The notes: generated from the sequence alone by a model not told the origin. A stretch of 64,000 nt of DNA from Ziziphus jujuba (GCF_031755915.1 NC_083390.1:13981001-14045000), one strand, 5' to 3'. Shown: positions 11,680 through 22,299, counted from the first letter of the stretch. Program-made: numbers and translations.

Positions 11680-12543
11680 TGATGCGAATCTAGGACGACA
11701 TGCTCCTAAACTCCTAACAAAGATTGATTTAGACCATCTAATTACAAGTTATCAATGGAAGACCTCGACCCGTTGCCTATATTTAAGGTAAGAACCTTGG
11801 TATAGTGAAGATGCCACAATAGGATGCTAAATAACCTATTGATAAGTCAAATTTGAACTCCACAAGCAAAGCTTAAAAAGTTGATATAGTTCAAAGAGAA
11901 CCAAGAGAATCACGCTCACTTTGAATCAAAATTGTAATATGAATTTTATTCATGACTTATGTGCCTTTAAATAGGCAACATAAATTACAAAGCACTCTTG
12001 AATTTACCTAAAATAAATGTGGCCAAAAATTAGGTTTAGGAAACCTAATTTACCTCCTAGTTTCCTAATAAAAATAGGAAAGTAATTTAAAAACCTAATA
12101 AAACTAAATTGGAAAAATAAAATAGGCAACATGCCAAAATCTAATCAAGACATAAAATAAAAAATGATGTTTCCTAATTATAAAATTTGGCTAGGCGTAG
12201 TTGGATGCCATGTAAGCGCATATCACCCTCCACGTGGCAAAAGTGCCATGTCACCATATGATGCCACATCACCATCCATGTCATCAAATTGTGCCATATC
12301 ACCATATTGTTAGATTCCATGCGTTAGGCTTCTTTTCATGTTGGCATCCTCCGTTCCAATCATATGGACCAATTTTGGTTTATCTTCAGTAATGAACTTG
12401 CTTCCTTGGGATGTAAACACCTCTTGGATAAAGCATTTAGTGCTTCTTTAAACTTCTTTACTCTTGTCCTGGTTATTGGTCTCGTAGAGATTTGAAGTGG
12501 CTCTAGACTCCAGCTTGGGGTGCTCCTGGTCATGCCCCTATCA
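11680..12543 (-). repeat. 5' LTR of M1
   Basis: 864 bases. The minus-strand ends are TGATAGGGGCATGACC and GATTCGCATCA. It contains the full-length version of the LTR truncated at 5859-6438. It abuts TTGCATGTGGC, which is gag of element H. Confidence 0.9.
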
Positions 12544-12597
12544 TTGCATGTGGCTATTAAACTTGAGCATCAATTCAAGAAGAAGGGTTTAAGTTCA
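12544..12597 (+). pseudogene. middle fragment of H gag between two insertions
   Basis: 54 bases encode L-H-V-A-I-K-L-E-H-Q-F-K-K-K-G-L-S-S on the plus strand. The same stretch occurs in M2 gag (minus strand) and P gag (LHEAIKLEHQFKRRG). It ends in GTTCA, the left target duplication of M2. If M2 and one GTTCA are removed, it reads in frame into WFGGVSNSGR at 16698. Confidence 0.9.
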
Positions 12598-13724
12598 TGA
12601 TACGAACCTAGGACGACCTGCTCCTAAACCCGTATTAGATTAGCCCGGATCTAATAATGTTCAAGTTCTAATGGTCATCTTGACCCCTAACCAATCTGTG
12701 ATTAGAAACTTTGGTATATAATGAAGACACCACAATAGGTGATGGAAGGCCTATTGATAAGTCAAAGTAAAACACTCATTCACTAATGGTGTTTTAGGTG
12801 TTCAAAAGAACAAAGAGAATTCAATCTTACAAATAATTTTCTCTATAAAATTCAAGCTTCATTCTTATTGAAAAATAAGCCTTTAAATAGGCTACAAATT
12901 CATGAAATAAACCCTAAAAAACAAAAGGAAAACCAGCCATACAAAGTAGTTTCCTATGGTGGCCGAAATTCTCACTCCTTTCCTAATCTAATTTGGATTA
13001 ATTAATTCCTTTATTTTGAATTAGGAATTAATTAATTTACAAAAAAATAATAAAATAATAAATTTCCAAAACTTATTTCTCCAGAAAATAAATAAATAAA
13101 TAAAAAAGTAATGGTAATTTCCTTAAACAAAAAGTAGAATCAAATTAGGAAACTAAAATACCAGCTTTTTGACTAGTTGACTTTGACCAATCTTTAACCT
13201 CTTTGAGCTCCTATTCAACTTCAATATGCTGTTTAGGATGCCAAATAAGCTGACCATGAAGTCCCACATGTTGACCTTGCTTGGAAGAAAGAGAAAAAGC
13301 CAACTCAGCAAAATACAGTAATGCCAGCACAAAATACAATAAAAAACAGGCCAAATTTGAAGCTGTCCGTACAACCCCTTTTTGAATGCCTTTGAAGCTG
13401 ATTTGACTTGATTCCATATCCTCATATACATATGCATTGAATCCATGAAGAGTTGGAACCATTTCATGCTGCCCGTTGTCCATATTTGCACCAAAACTGC
13501 TACCCTGGTCCGTATCAGCTTCCACCACTTGGATGCTTAGAATAGGCTTTGTATCTTCAAGTATGGATAAGCTCTGTTGAGAATTGATTACCCCCTGTAT
13601 AAATGCTCCCAGGTTGTCCTTAAATCTCTTAATTTGAGCTCTTGTGATTGGCTTGGTCTTCATCCATGTCGGGTCAGCACCCCAGCGGGTTATCGGTTGA
13701 GTGGGCTCGGGCAGAATCACATTA
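12598..13724 (-). repeat. 3' LTR of M2
   Basis: 1127 bases. On the minus strand the start TAATGTGATTCTG has one change from the usual TGATG. It encodes the pol tail (TRAQIKRFKDNLGAFIQG) followed, without the stop seen in P, by the hydrophobic LTR frame that ends at 13211. The purine tract lies just inside (AAAAGGAGGGGAA). Confidence 0.9.
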
Positions 13725-14190
13725 TTCCCCTCCTTTTGAAAAGGATTTGTCCTCAAATCAAGATCATCACCTGTATCAAAAGGAGTTAAATTAGCAACAT
13801 TAAATGCAGCACTCATGTTATACTCACCCGGTAAATCAAGCTTGTAGGCATTCTTCTAATTCGGTTCCAAAACTTGAAAAGATCCGTCCACATGCGGCAT
13901 TGGCTTGGACCTTTTTTTATTTTTTGTTCCGGGAACCTCTCCTTTCTTTAGTGCAACAAAACCAAATCTCCTGGGTCAAACACTATCACAACAAATACTA
14001 GAAATACAAATTCATCACACTTTTTAATATTAGCAAATAATATCCCCAAAGTCTCAAATTTCCACTAAGTACAGCTTTTAATAATGCAGATAAAGTTCTA
14101 TACAAGAAAAGCATTTTTAAATTAACGTCTTTCTAATTCATAACCAGCAATGGTTTCTTACCCAGATAGCTTTATTAACATCCCCAAAAC
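13725..14190 (-). pseudogene. M2 scrambled pol remnant
   Basis: On the minus strand: the end of the gag-protease linker, then a short integrase piece (YRTLSALLKA...SGNL) at about 14110-14050, then an RT piece (LKKCDEFVFLVFVV) at about 14040-13990. It then jumps into the integrase C-terminus (FDPGDLVLLH, then SAAFNVANLTPF in 13816-13724). The RT active site, RNase H and integrase core are absent. The order and the junctions match those in H at 17876-18028. Confidence 0.85.
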
Positions 14191-15690
14191 TAAAAAAAAA
14201 AATAAAAATTTCTTTTTCTTTCTTTTCTTTCTTTTCCTTTCTCTTTTTCGGACACACTCTTTTTATCATCACTTCCGGATTTTTCTCTTAATTTCTCTCT
14301 TTTGGCTTTGTCTTTGTCTTTCCCCTCACCATTGATTTTAGAATACTTACCTTGGATAGCAAGTTCGGTCCTGACCTCATGGGTAGGTGGTGTAACCATT
14401 GGTGCCGTACTAGCCTTCTCTTTGAGCTTTTCGGCTTCCCTCCTTTGTTGCATTTGAAGTTGGTCTCTAAATACCTCCTTTGGAGTTAATGGCTCCAGCT
14501 TGACCTTCTTCCCATTAAATTTAAATACAATGGAATTCTCTCCCCCATAGTGTATGGCATTCTTATCAAATCCCCATGGTCTCCCCAATAAAATATGACT
14601 AGCATGCATAGGTACAGCATCACACAATACAACATCCACATATTTATGTATACTAAATTTTACATTAGCTTGATTATTCACTTTTATTTCACCACTATCA
14701 TTAAGCCATTGTAATCTATATGGTTCTGGATGTTTAATAGTTGTTAAGCTTAATTTATCAACCACAATGTTACTAATTACATTTGTACAACTTCTACTAT
14801 CAATAATCATACTACAAATTCTACCTTGGATTTCACATCAGGTGTGGAAGATGTTCTCTCTTTGAATTTCATTCTCATCTTTGTATGCAGCAAGTACTCT
14901 CTTAGAAACCAAGTTTAATTCAGCGTTGGATGCTTGCAAGGTTTTGGGTTCATCCACCAAGTCCTCCTCCTCTTGCTTGGCTTCATCCTCACTTTCTTCA
15001 TTTTCTGATTCTAGCTCACCATTGCCCTTTAACACCATGATTCTTCTATTTGAGCATTGGCTAGCGATACGTCCTCGTCCCTGGCACTTAAAACACACAA
15101 CATCATGAGTTCTAGAAGGTTTAGGATCTAATTTTACCTCATTCTTTGGTGCTTGGACAGATTCTGTTCTAGTCTCCTTCCTTGGCCAGTTTGAACTTTC
15201 TTCTCCGACTTTCGGCTTTGGCTTGCTTTCATAGATGGGATTGTTCCTCCAGCGACTTGAATTGGACCTTCCACTATTGGAAACACCTCCAAACCATGAG
15301 CTTACACCCCTCCTCTTGAATTGATGCTCTAATTTAATAGCCACATGCAGCATCTCTTCCAATTCCACATTTTGTTGCAATTCTAGTTGATTGGCTATTT
15401 CATGATTCAAACCACCAAGAAACCTTGCCATGGTTGCTTCCCTATCTTCATTCAAGTTCAATCTCATCATAAGCATCTCCATCTCCTTGTAATAATCCTC
15501 CATGGACCTACTTCTTTGAGATAGGGATTGAAGCCTTTGATGCAGCAACCTATGATAATGTGATGGCACGAACCGCTTCCTCATGGCTCCCTTCATTTGG
15601 CGCCATGTAGTGATCAAGTTATCATCAACTCTCCTTCGGGTATTTTTCTCATTGGTCCACCATTGGAGTGCATAATGGCCAAGTTCTAAT
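14190..15690 (-). pseudogene. M2 gag-protease
   Basis: 15617-14838 is a 259-codon open stretch of gag: [54 protein letters not shown], then SSWFGGVSNSGR. The nucleocapsid box CFKCQGRGRIASQC has its histidine changed to arginine. A single stop (FHT, stop, CEIQG) separates it from 14810-14190: protease with MIIDSRSCTNV, where the D-G/S-G active-site triad has become D-S-R, then HILLGRPWGFDKN and a Lys/Glu-rich linker. The N-terminal ~200 gag residues are deleted at the junction with the LTR. Confidence 0.9.
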
Positions 15691-16692
15691 TATGTTTAAG
15701 TTGTAATGGTTATCTTGACCCCTAACCAACCTGTGATTAGAAACCTTGGTATATAATGAAAACGCCACAATAGATGATGGAAGGCCTATTGATAAGTCAA
15801 AGTAAAACACTCATTCACTAATAGTGTTTTACGTGTTCAAAAGAACAAAGAGAATTCAATCTCACAAATAATTTTCTGTATAAAATTCAAGCTTCATTCT
15901 TATTGAAAAATAAGCCTTTAAATAGGCTACAAATTCACGAAATAAACCCTAAAAAGCAAAAGGAAAACCAGCCATACAAAGTAGTTTCCTATGGTGGCCA
16001 AAATTCTCACTCCTTTCCTAATCGAATTTGGATTAATTAATTCCTTTATTTTGAATTAGGAATTAATTAATTTACAAAAAAATAATAAAATAATAACTTT
16101 CCAAAACTTATTTATCCAGAAAATAAATAAATAAAAATAAAAAAGTAATGGTAATTTCCTAAAACAAAAAGTAGAATCAAATTAGGAAACTAAAATACTA
16201 GCTTTTTGACTAAGTTGATTTTGATCAATTTTAACCTCTTTGAGCTCCTATTCAACTCAATATGCTGTTTAGGATGCCAAATAAGCTGACCATGAAGTCC
16301 CACACGTTGCCCTTGCTTGGAAGAAAGAGAAAAAGCCAACTCAGCAAAATACAATAAAGCCAGTACAAAATACGGTAAAAAAACAAGCCAAATTAGACAT
16401 ATGTATTGAATCCATAAATAGTTGGAACCATTTCATGCTGCCCGTTGTCCATATTTGCACCAAAACTGCTATCCAGGTCCGTATCGGCTTCCACCACTTG
16501 GATGCTTAGAATAGGCTTTGTATCTTCAAGTATGGACAAGCTCTGTTGAGAATTGATTACCCCTGTATAAATGTTCCCAGGTTGTCCTTAAATCTCTTAA
16601 TTTGAGCTCTTGTGATTGGTCTGGTCCTCATCCGTGTCAGGTCAACACCTCAGCGAGTTATCGGTTGAGCGGGCTTGGGTGGAATTACATCA
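15690..16692 (-). repeat. 5' LTR of M2, inner end deleted
   Basis: Matches 12598-13724 but lacks the innermost ~65-70 bases, the primer site and the leader, because gag is fused directly to it near 15680-15690. It also lacks a short internal segment near 16395. Many single-base differences from its partner point to an old insertion. Confidence 0.9.
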
Positions 16693-16697
16693 GTTCA

Positions 16698-17870
16698 TGG
16701 TTTGGAGGTGTTTCCAATAGTGGAAGGACAAATACAAATGGTTGGAGAAACAATCCTCCCTATGAAAACAAGTTAAAACCCAAAGTTGGAGAAGAAAGTT
16801 TAAATCGGCCAAAGAGATAGGGTAGAACCGAATCTGTCCAAGTGCACAAAATTGATGGTAAATCTAATCCTGAACCTTCAAGGTTTAGTAAAATTGTTTA
16901 TTTTAAGTCCCAACAATGAGGGCACATCGCCAGACAATACCCGAATAGAAGAATCATGCTGTTAAAGGGTGATTGTGAGCTAGAATCGGGAAATGAGGAA
17001 AGTGGAGATGAAACCGAGCAAGGAGAGGAAGACTTTGAGGATGAAGTCGAAACCTTGCATGCATTCAATGCCAAATTAAACTTGGTTTCTAGGAGAGTGC
17101 TGGCTGTATACAAGGATGAGGATCAAGTTCAAAGAGAAAACATCTTCCACACCCGATGTGAAATTCAAGATAAGATTTATAGTATGATAATTGATATTGG
17201 AAGTTGTACAAGTGTAATTAGTAATATTGTGGTTGATAAATTAGGCTTAACAACTATTAAACATCCAGAACTATATAGATTAGAATAACTTAATGATAGT
17301 GGAGAAATGAAAGTAAATAAACAAGCCAAAGTAAAATTCAGTATAGATAAATATGTGGATGTTGTATTGTGTGATATTGTTCCTATGCATGCAGGTCATA
17401 TATTGTTGGGAAGACCATGGCAATTTGATAAACCTGCCATGCATTATGGGAGATAGAACCCCATTTTTTTTAAGTTTAAAGGCAAGAAGGTTAAGCTAGA
17501 GCCATTGACCCTGAAGGAGGTTTTTAGAGACCAATTACAAATGCAACAAATGAGGGAAGTCGAGAGACTAAAAGAGAACACTAGTATGGCACCAATGGTT
17601 TCACCATCCATTCAAGAGGGAAAAGTTAAGCTTGTTGTCCAAGGTAAGTCCTCTAAAACCCAGGTTGAGTGGAAAAATAATAATAAAACCGAGAATGAGA
17701 AATTTGGTGCAAAAGTTGAGGGTGATGTAAAACCCATTGAATTCGTGCGTAGGAAAGAAAGAGAGAAAAAAGAAAAGAAGAAAAAGATTTTTAATCTAAG
17801 CTTGGGTGAGGTTAAAAAGAAATTTTTGAATGATAAACCTTTTCTGGTTATGATTTATAAAGATGCTTAT
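16698..17870 (+). pseudogene. H gag C-terminus and protease
   Basis: It resumes H gag exactly where M2 inserted (WFGGVSNSGRTNTNGWRNN). A decayed zinc box follows near 16895-16940 (cysteines lost). Then comes an acidic linker (ESGNEESGDETEQGEED), ENIFHTRCEIQDK, protease with MIIDIGSCTSV (D-I-G instead of D-G/S-G), HILLGRPWQFDKP, and a Lys/Glu-rich stretch (RKEREKKEKKKKIFNLSLGE) up to LVMIYKDAYLK. Stops at about 16818, 16917, 17286 and 17453. Confidence 0.85.
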
Positions 17871-18271
17871 TTAAAGATGTTTTTGTTGTATAGGACTTTA
17901 TCTGCATTGTTGAGAGCTTTACGCAGTGGAAATTTGAAAATATGGGAGAGATTAATTGTTAACTTTAAAAAGTGTGATTTCTGTAAAGATAAATTGGTAT
18001 TTATAGTATTTGTTGTAATAGTGTTTGACCCAGGAGATTTGATTTGCTTGCACTTGAGGAAGGAGAGGTTTTTCAAACAAAGAAAGTGCAAGCTTATGCC
18101 CGAGGAGATGGATCTTTTCAAGTTTTGGAGCGGATTAATGACAATGCTTACAAACTTGATTTGTCGAGTGAGTATAATGTTAGTGCTATATTTAATGTTG
18201 CTGATTTATCTTCTTTTGCTGCAGGTGGTGATCTTGATTTGAGGACAAATTCTTTTTCAAGAGGAGGGGAA
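17871..18271 (+). pseudogene. H scrambled pol remnant and pol tail
   Basis: The protein jumps from the pre-RT linker (DAYLK) into an integrase piece (LYRTLSALLRALRSGNLKIW), then an RT piece (VNFKKCDFCKDKLVF), then the integrase C-terminus (FDPGDLICLHLRKERFF, YNVSAIFNVADLSSF). The junctions near 17880, 17955 and 18025 coincide with those in M2. The purine tract AAGAGGAGGGGAA lies at 18259-18271. Confidence 0.85.
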
Positions 18272-19173
18272 TGATGAGAATCCGCTTGAGCCCGTACAAT
18301 CGACAACTTACTAAGGTGCCGACTAAATATGGATGAAGACTAGGCCGATCACTAGAGCTCAAGCCAAGAGGTTTAAGGACAACCTGGGAGCATTTATACA
18401 AGGAGTAGTTAATTCTCAAAAGAGCTTGTCCATACCCAAATATACAAAGCCTATTCTATATTCTAAGCATCCGAGTGGTGGAAGCCGATATGGACCCGGG
18501 TAGTTGTTTTCATGCAAATTTGGACTTTGGGCATAAATGCTCCATATCATTTAAAGGACATGAAATCCAGCTAAGGCAGAATCAAAAGCATCAAAAAAGG
18601 ACTTGTACAGACAGCATCTCAATTTGGCAGAAAATGTGCTGTTTAGCGGCTAGCTTTGACTTTTCTTCTTGTTTGACTTATTCCAATCAAGGGACAATGT
18701 GTGGAAATCATTATTAATCATATTTGGCATCTTACATGGCATCTTACATGGCATATAAAAGCTAATTTAAAGAAATTAATTAATCTAAATTAGATTAGGA
18801 AATGAGGTGAATTTTGGCCAAGCTAGGTTCCCTATTCTTTGGTGGCCGGTTTTACCTAGATAATTAGAGTTTTATTTTGTAACTTTTAGCCTATTTAAGG
18901 GCTTGTTTTATCAATAATATTCAGTACATTATTCATACAGAAAATTATTTGTGAGATTAAATTCTCTTTGAACACCTAAAATACCATTAGTGAATGAGTG
19001 TTTTAGTTTGACTTATCAATAGGATATCCATCACCTATTGTGGCATCTTCATTATACCAAGGTTTCTAATCACAGGTTGATTAGGGGTTGAGGTGACCAT
19101 TAGAACTTGAACATAATTAGATCCGGGCTAATATAATACGGGTTTAGGCGCAGGTCGTCCTAAGTTCGTATCA
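18272..19173 (+). repeat. 3' LTR of element H
   Basis: 902 bases, starting TGATGAGAATCCG and ending AAGTTCGTATCA. Shorter than the 5' copy mainly through loss of a segment near 18765. Followed by AGTAT rather than a primer site. Confidence 0.9.
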
Positions 19174-19945
19174 AGTATTGATATACGTGTTATGGAATAT
19201 ATATTATGTGCATTATGAAATTTGCATGTTTTAATATGAATCATCCATATGTTATTTTATATATGACATGGAAAAAGTTTTACACTTAATGGCCTAATGA
19301 ATAATTATGTCATGATCTATTGGACAAGATATATGTTATAAGCAATATGGAGATTATGTGTTTTATTATGTCATGATCTATTGTACTCATGTTATGAATC
19401 TAGCCTGTCTATTTATTGAAGTATGCATTATATGACAAAAACTACATTGTTATGTTTATATTTGCATGGTAAGGACATGCATATCTATTCTTTATAACTT
19501 GAAAAATTACCAAATTTATTTGTAAAATCATTTCAATTGTTGCATTCTTTTTTAGGTAATGACAATGCTTATTTGTTCATTTTGGTGGATTGTAGGAAGC
19601 ATCCTAGCAATACTTTGAGAACCACTTAATAACTTTGTATTAAGAAATAAAATTTCTTTAAGTTAAATTCCTATTTAATTGTCCAAAATGTGTAGTTAGG
19701 TTAAATGTTTGATTATTTATGTTTAAAAATCTTTAAGTTATGTGGTAGTTTAATTTAGGTTTGATTTTGAAAATATTGTTTTGTTTTGAAGGTATGGAAC
19801 TTGAATAGTAATTTTAATTTATTTATGAAAAGTTTTAAAATTCTACATTTTTCGCGAGTAAATGGTAACCAGTTCAATTATGGTTAACTTAAAGGGCATG
19901 TTACAATACTTTTACTTTAGTTTTTGCCAAGAGTTATGCTTAAAT
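19174..19945. other. AT-rich DNA, no gene seen; right flank of H
   Basis: Begins with the AGTAT copy of the target duplication. No coding similarity recognised on either strand. Confidence 0.5.
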
Positions 19946-20203
19946 TGTAACATTCCACCTTCACTAGCAAACCTATCAGTTTCCAACGATATTCTTCCCA
20001 ATTAGTCACCGTACTCTCACTTGGAAGCGCTGAACTTGAAAGTTCTTTCAAACTCTGAAATCAACTGCTCTAAAAAGGTCTCAATTTTATAAGAATGACT
20101 ATTGTTACATTTGAACTATCCCTTGATCCATACTTGGATGATGTGGAACTGGACACTAGATAGCCTACTAGTGTCTATTGCATCCCCTCTACATTAGTCA
20201 TCA
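19946..20203 (-). repeat. 3' LTR of Cassandra element, partly deleted
   Basis: 258 bases. The 5S-like part (about 20003-20048) keeps AGAACTTTCAAGTTCAGCGC and TTCCAAGTGAGAGTACGG but has lost the part with the C box that is present in the other LTR. Confidence 0.8.
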
Positions 20204-20274
20204 TATTCCACCCCTCTTGGGTTCCACTGTCCTCATTAGCACACTTCTGACCTGGTACAAGCTTTAATACCATT

Positions 20275-20585
20275 TGTAACATCCTACCTTCATTGGTGGA
20301 TCTATCATTTTCTATCGATATTGTTCCGAATTAGCCACTATACTTATTATGGCATATTTGTTCAGAGTTTCCAAGAGGTCACCTAACCTTGGACTGCTAT
20401 CGCCTAAGCATGTTTAACTTTAGAGTTCTTTTGAACCTTGAAGTCAAACACTCTAAAAATATCTTTGATTTATGAAAGTCATTATCAGTACATTTGAACC
20501 ACCTCTTGTTCCACACCCAAACAATGTGAGATTAGACATCAGGTGACCTGTTAGTGTCTTTTGAACTTGCCCACACAAGTCATCA
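20275..20585 (-). repeat. 5' LTR of Cassandra element
   Basis: 311 bases with the full 5S-like block. Starts TGATGACTTGTGTGG and ends GGTAGGATGTTACA on the minus strand. Confidence 0.85.
20365..20430 (-). other. 5S rRNA-like segment in Cassandra LTR
   Basis: The minus strand reads AGAACTCTAAAGTTAAACAT, then GCTTAGGCGATAGCAGTCC, then AAGGTTAGGTGACCTCTTGG. It lines up base for base, with scattered changes, with the 5S rRNA stretch that holds the A box, intermediate element and C box. In Cassandra this serves as a pol III promoter; whether this decayed copy works is unknown. Confidence 0.85.
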
Positions 20586-21194
20586 CATATATGCTATGGT
20601 TGCAATTTTCCTTTTACACATTTATGTACTTGAAAGGCAAGTAGAAGGCATGAGTTGTTACTTTAAACATTTTAGGCTCTTTTTTTTCCCCCTTTACTTG
20701 AGTTTTGAAATAATTTTTTTTTAATTTAGATGAGAAATAGTTTGTACGTTTTTTTTTTTAAATTCTACTAATAAATTATTTATGTAATGCACATATTGAA
20801 GCATTCTTTCTAGCTTGCTAGGCCATATATTTATATCATGCATAAATATTATACGCATACAACCTTAAAAAAGAAAAAAAGAAAAGAAAAGAAAAAAAAA
20901 AGCCATTGGAGCGAATAAATAACAATTACGAAAAACTAAATTCATAGGATATATGCTGCATTAACTAATACTACATTCGAGAACAACAAGAAGAAAGGAA
21001 AATAGGAGAGAAGGTTTGCCAAATTTAGTGTGAAATTTAACATGTGGTCTACTACTACTTAAATGGATTGAATAAAATTCAGTGATGATTAAAGATAGAG
21101 AATTGAGGACCGTTAACTAGCTCTTTTGGAAAGCTCTCCAACATTGGCTAATCAAAATAGTATACACTTCGTATCCCAACAAATAAATAAACAA
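20586..21194. other. AT-rich DNA, no gene seen
   Basis: Contains homopolymer tracts (T runs near 20680-20760, A/G-rich run near 20868-20900). No gene recognised. Confidence 0.5.
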
Positions 21195-21329
21195 AAATCG
21201 AAGCAATATATAGGCTATGATTCAGCTTCAACAATGGTAGAAGAGATTCAAAATCCTTTAAAGAGTCTCCCATTACGTATTGTGCATTTCGTGCTCATTA
21301 CATTTGTGCTTTATTACCTCATGGCCTAG
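21195..21329 (+). pseudogene. stranded exon piece of a cationic amino acid transporter (CAT family)
   Basis: The frame reads YIGYDSASTMVEEIQNPLKS followed by LPLRIVHFVLITFVLYYLMA and a stop. It matches the well-known CAT family stretch (YxGYDSVSTMAEEIQNPSKSLP followed by a membrane segment ending LYCLMA) of plant CAT amino acid permeases. Only this ~40-residue part is visible, and the surrounding DNA shows no other CAT exons. It is therefore a fragment left by duplication or gene capture, not a gene. The possible ATG at 21126 lies in unrelated sequence. Confidence 0.75.
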
Positions 21330-22299
21330 ATTTTGTCTATAATTGTTCCTTATAATAAGGTCATTATTGATTACTTATCCAAATTCTATGTTATAGATAG
21401 TGTTTAATTTTATGTAACATTTCTAAAGGATTAAGGTTATTTTTCTATTAGTATTTTGTATATGTGTATGCATGCGAATGCGCATGTTTGTATGTGCGTG
21501 TGTGTACATGTGTACATAGATATCTGATAAGCATCATTCTCAATGGCTTTGCAAAATAATGGATAGGAATGGGCTAGTTAGCAATGTTGTTGGATAGGTG
21601 CAAGCTTAGGAATGGGAATTGTCGCATCTTCGTGTGATTGGCAAGGCTTTACTAGTGCCTCATACTAGAACTCCTTTGATTGTCACTCTCTTTCTAAGAT
21701 GTCAATTTCTCTCTTCCTCTTTCTTTAGATATATAATATGAACTTTATCACATGAAATACAAAGCAAGAAAGCAGATGTAGGGTGTTTTATTTGTTTCCT
21801 TTTATTAGTTTTGAGAGAGAAAAATAATGTATGTTGACATCGAAAATTTGTAAATATTAAGTCATATTTATGGACTTTCTAAACAAGTACATCATAGAGT
21901 TTATAAAGTTTACGTAATTATTATGGACTGGGTTTCACATTACATGTAACTCACCGTGTAGTATTTCCAATTACATGAAAATCTTAAGATATATACCTGA
22001 AATTACATGTAAATTGATGCCCACACCTGCTATAACAATATTATATATATATATATATATTATTTTCTATTAATAAAAACAAAGTTAAACAATATATGAT
22101 TAACTGCTGACTTGGTTATTAAACATGTTATTAAAAATTAATTGATTAGCTGGCAAGTTTTTACCAGCTCAAGAGTACTAAACAATTTATCTTACAAATT
22201 TGCTCATAAAATTTGATATCCTTGTAAAATATCATTAGTTTTAAAATATATAAAATTACATTGGACACTTAAATTTGATATACCATATCTCCTAGGATT
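21330..22299. other. intergenic, 3' side of the AVT1-like gene
   Basis: AT-rich, with a GT/GC-alternating stretch near 21460-21525 and a TA run near 22040-22060. No gene recognised. It probably holds the 3' UTR and poly(A) region of the minus-strand gene starting at 28559. Confidence 0.5.

Larger units (their letters stand above)
5859..12543 (-). mobile_element. element M1: minus-strand Ty3/gypsy (CRM-like), nearly complete set of domains
   Basis: The domain order on the minus strand is 5' LTR (11680-12543), primer site, leader, gag, protease, RT, RNase H, integrase, 3' LTR (5859-6438). It is related to the other elements but forms a separate family: its LTRs are about 0.86 kb and share little with H outside the TGAT/ATCA ends and the tRNA and leader region. 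Many frame breaks. The outer ~120 bases of its 3' LTR and the adjoining part of H gag are lost, so the left target duplication is gone. The right flank begins TTGCA. Confidence 0.85.
12598..16692 (-). mobile_element. element M2: non-autonomous minus-strand gypsy (CRM-like) with intact target duplication
   Basis: Bounded by TGATACGAACC (12598) and ATTACATCA (16692) and flanked on both sides by GTTCA (12593-12597, 16693-16697). It has two LTRs (12598-13724, 15690-16692) around a 2-kb interior with gag, protease and a scrambled remnant of RT and integrase. A later deletion removed its leader, primer site and the start of gag. It belongs to the same deleted lineage as H. Confidence 0.9.
3600..19173 (+). 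mobile_element. element H: non-autonomous Ty3/gypsy (CRM-like) with two nested elements
   Basis: The outer element of the left nest. It has a 5' LTR (3600-4688), tRNA-Met primer site, leader, first codons of gag (5821-5858), a short middle piece of gag (12544-12597), the rest of gag-protease with scrambled pol (16698-18271) and a 3' LTR (18272-19173). M1 and M2 interrupt it. AGTAT occurs just before the 5' LTR (3595-3599) and just after the 3' LTR (19174-19178), as expected for a 5-bp gypsy target duplication. No complete RT, RNase H or integrase core is present, so it cannot have moved on its own. Confidence 0.8.
19946..20585 (-). mobile_element. Cassandra-type TRIM with 5S rRNA-like LTRs
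   Basis: A 640-base element on the minus strand: LTR 20275-20585, primer site TGGTATTAAAGC (20261-20272), about 70 bases of interior, purine tract AAGAGGGGTGGAA near 20206-20218, second LTR 19946-20203. Both LTRs start TGATGACT and end ATGTTACA. Each contains a block that matches the internal promoter part of plant 5S rRNA. These are the known marks of the Cassandra family of terminal-repeat retrotransposons in miniature. No protein is encoded. No clear target duplication was found, and the outer ends may be off by two bases. Confidence 0.85.

Noticed and set aside
14838..15617. M2 gag as a functional 259-residue protein
   Set aside because: The N-terminus is deleted at the LTR fusion, the zinc-box histidine is lost and a stop separates it from protease.
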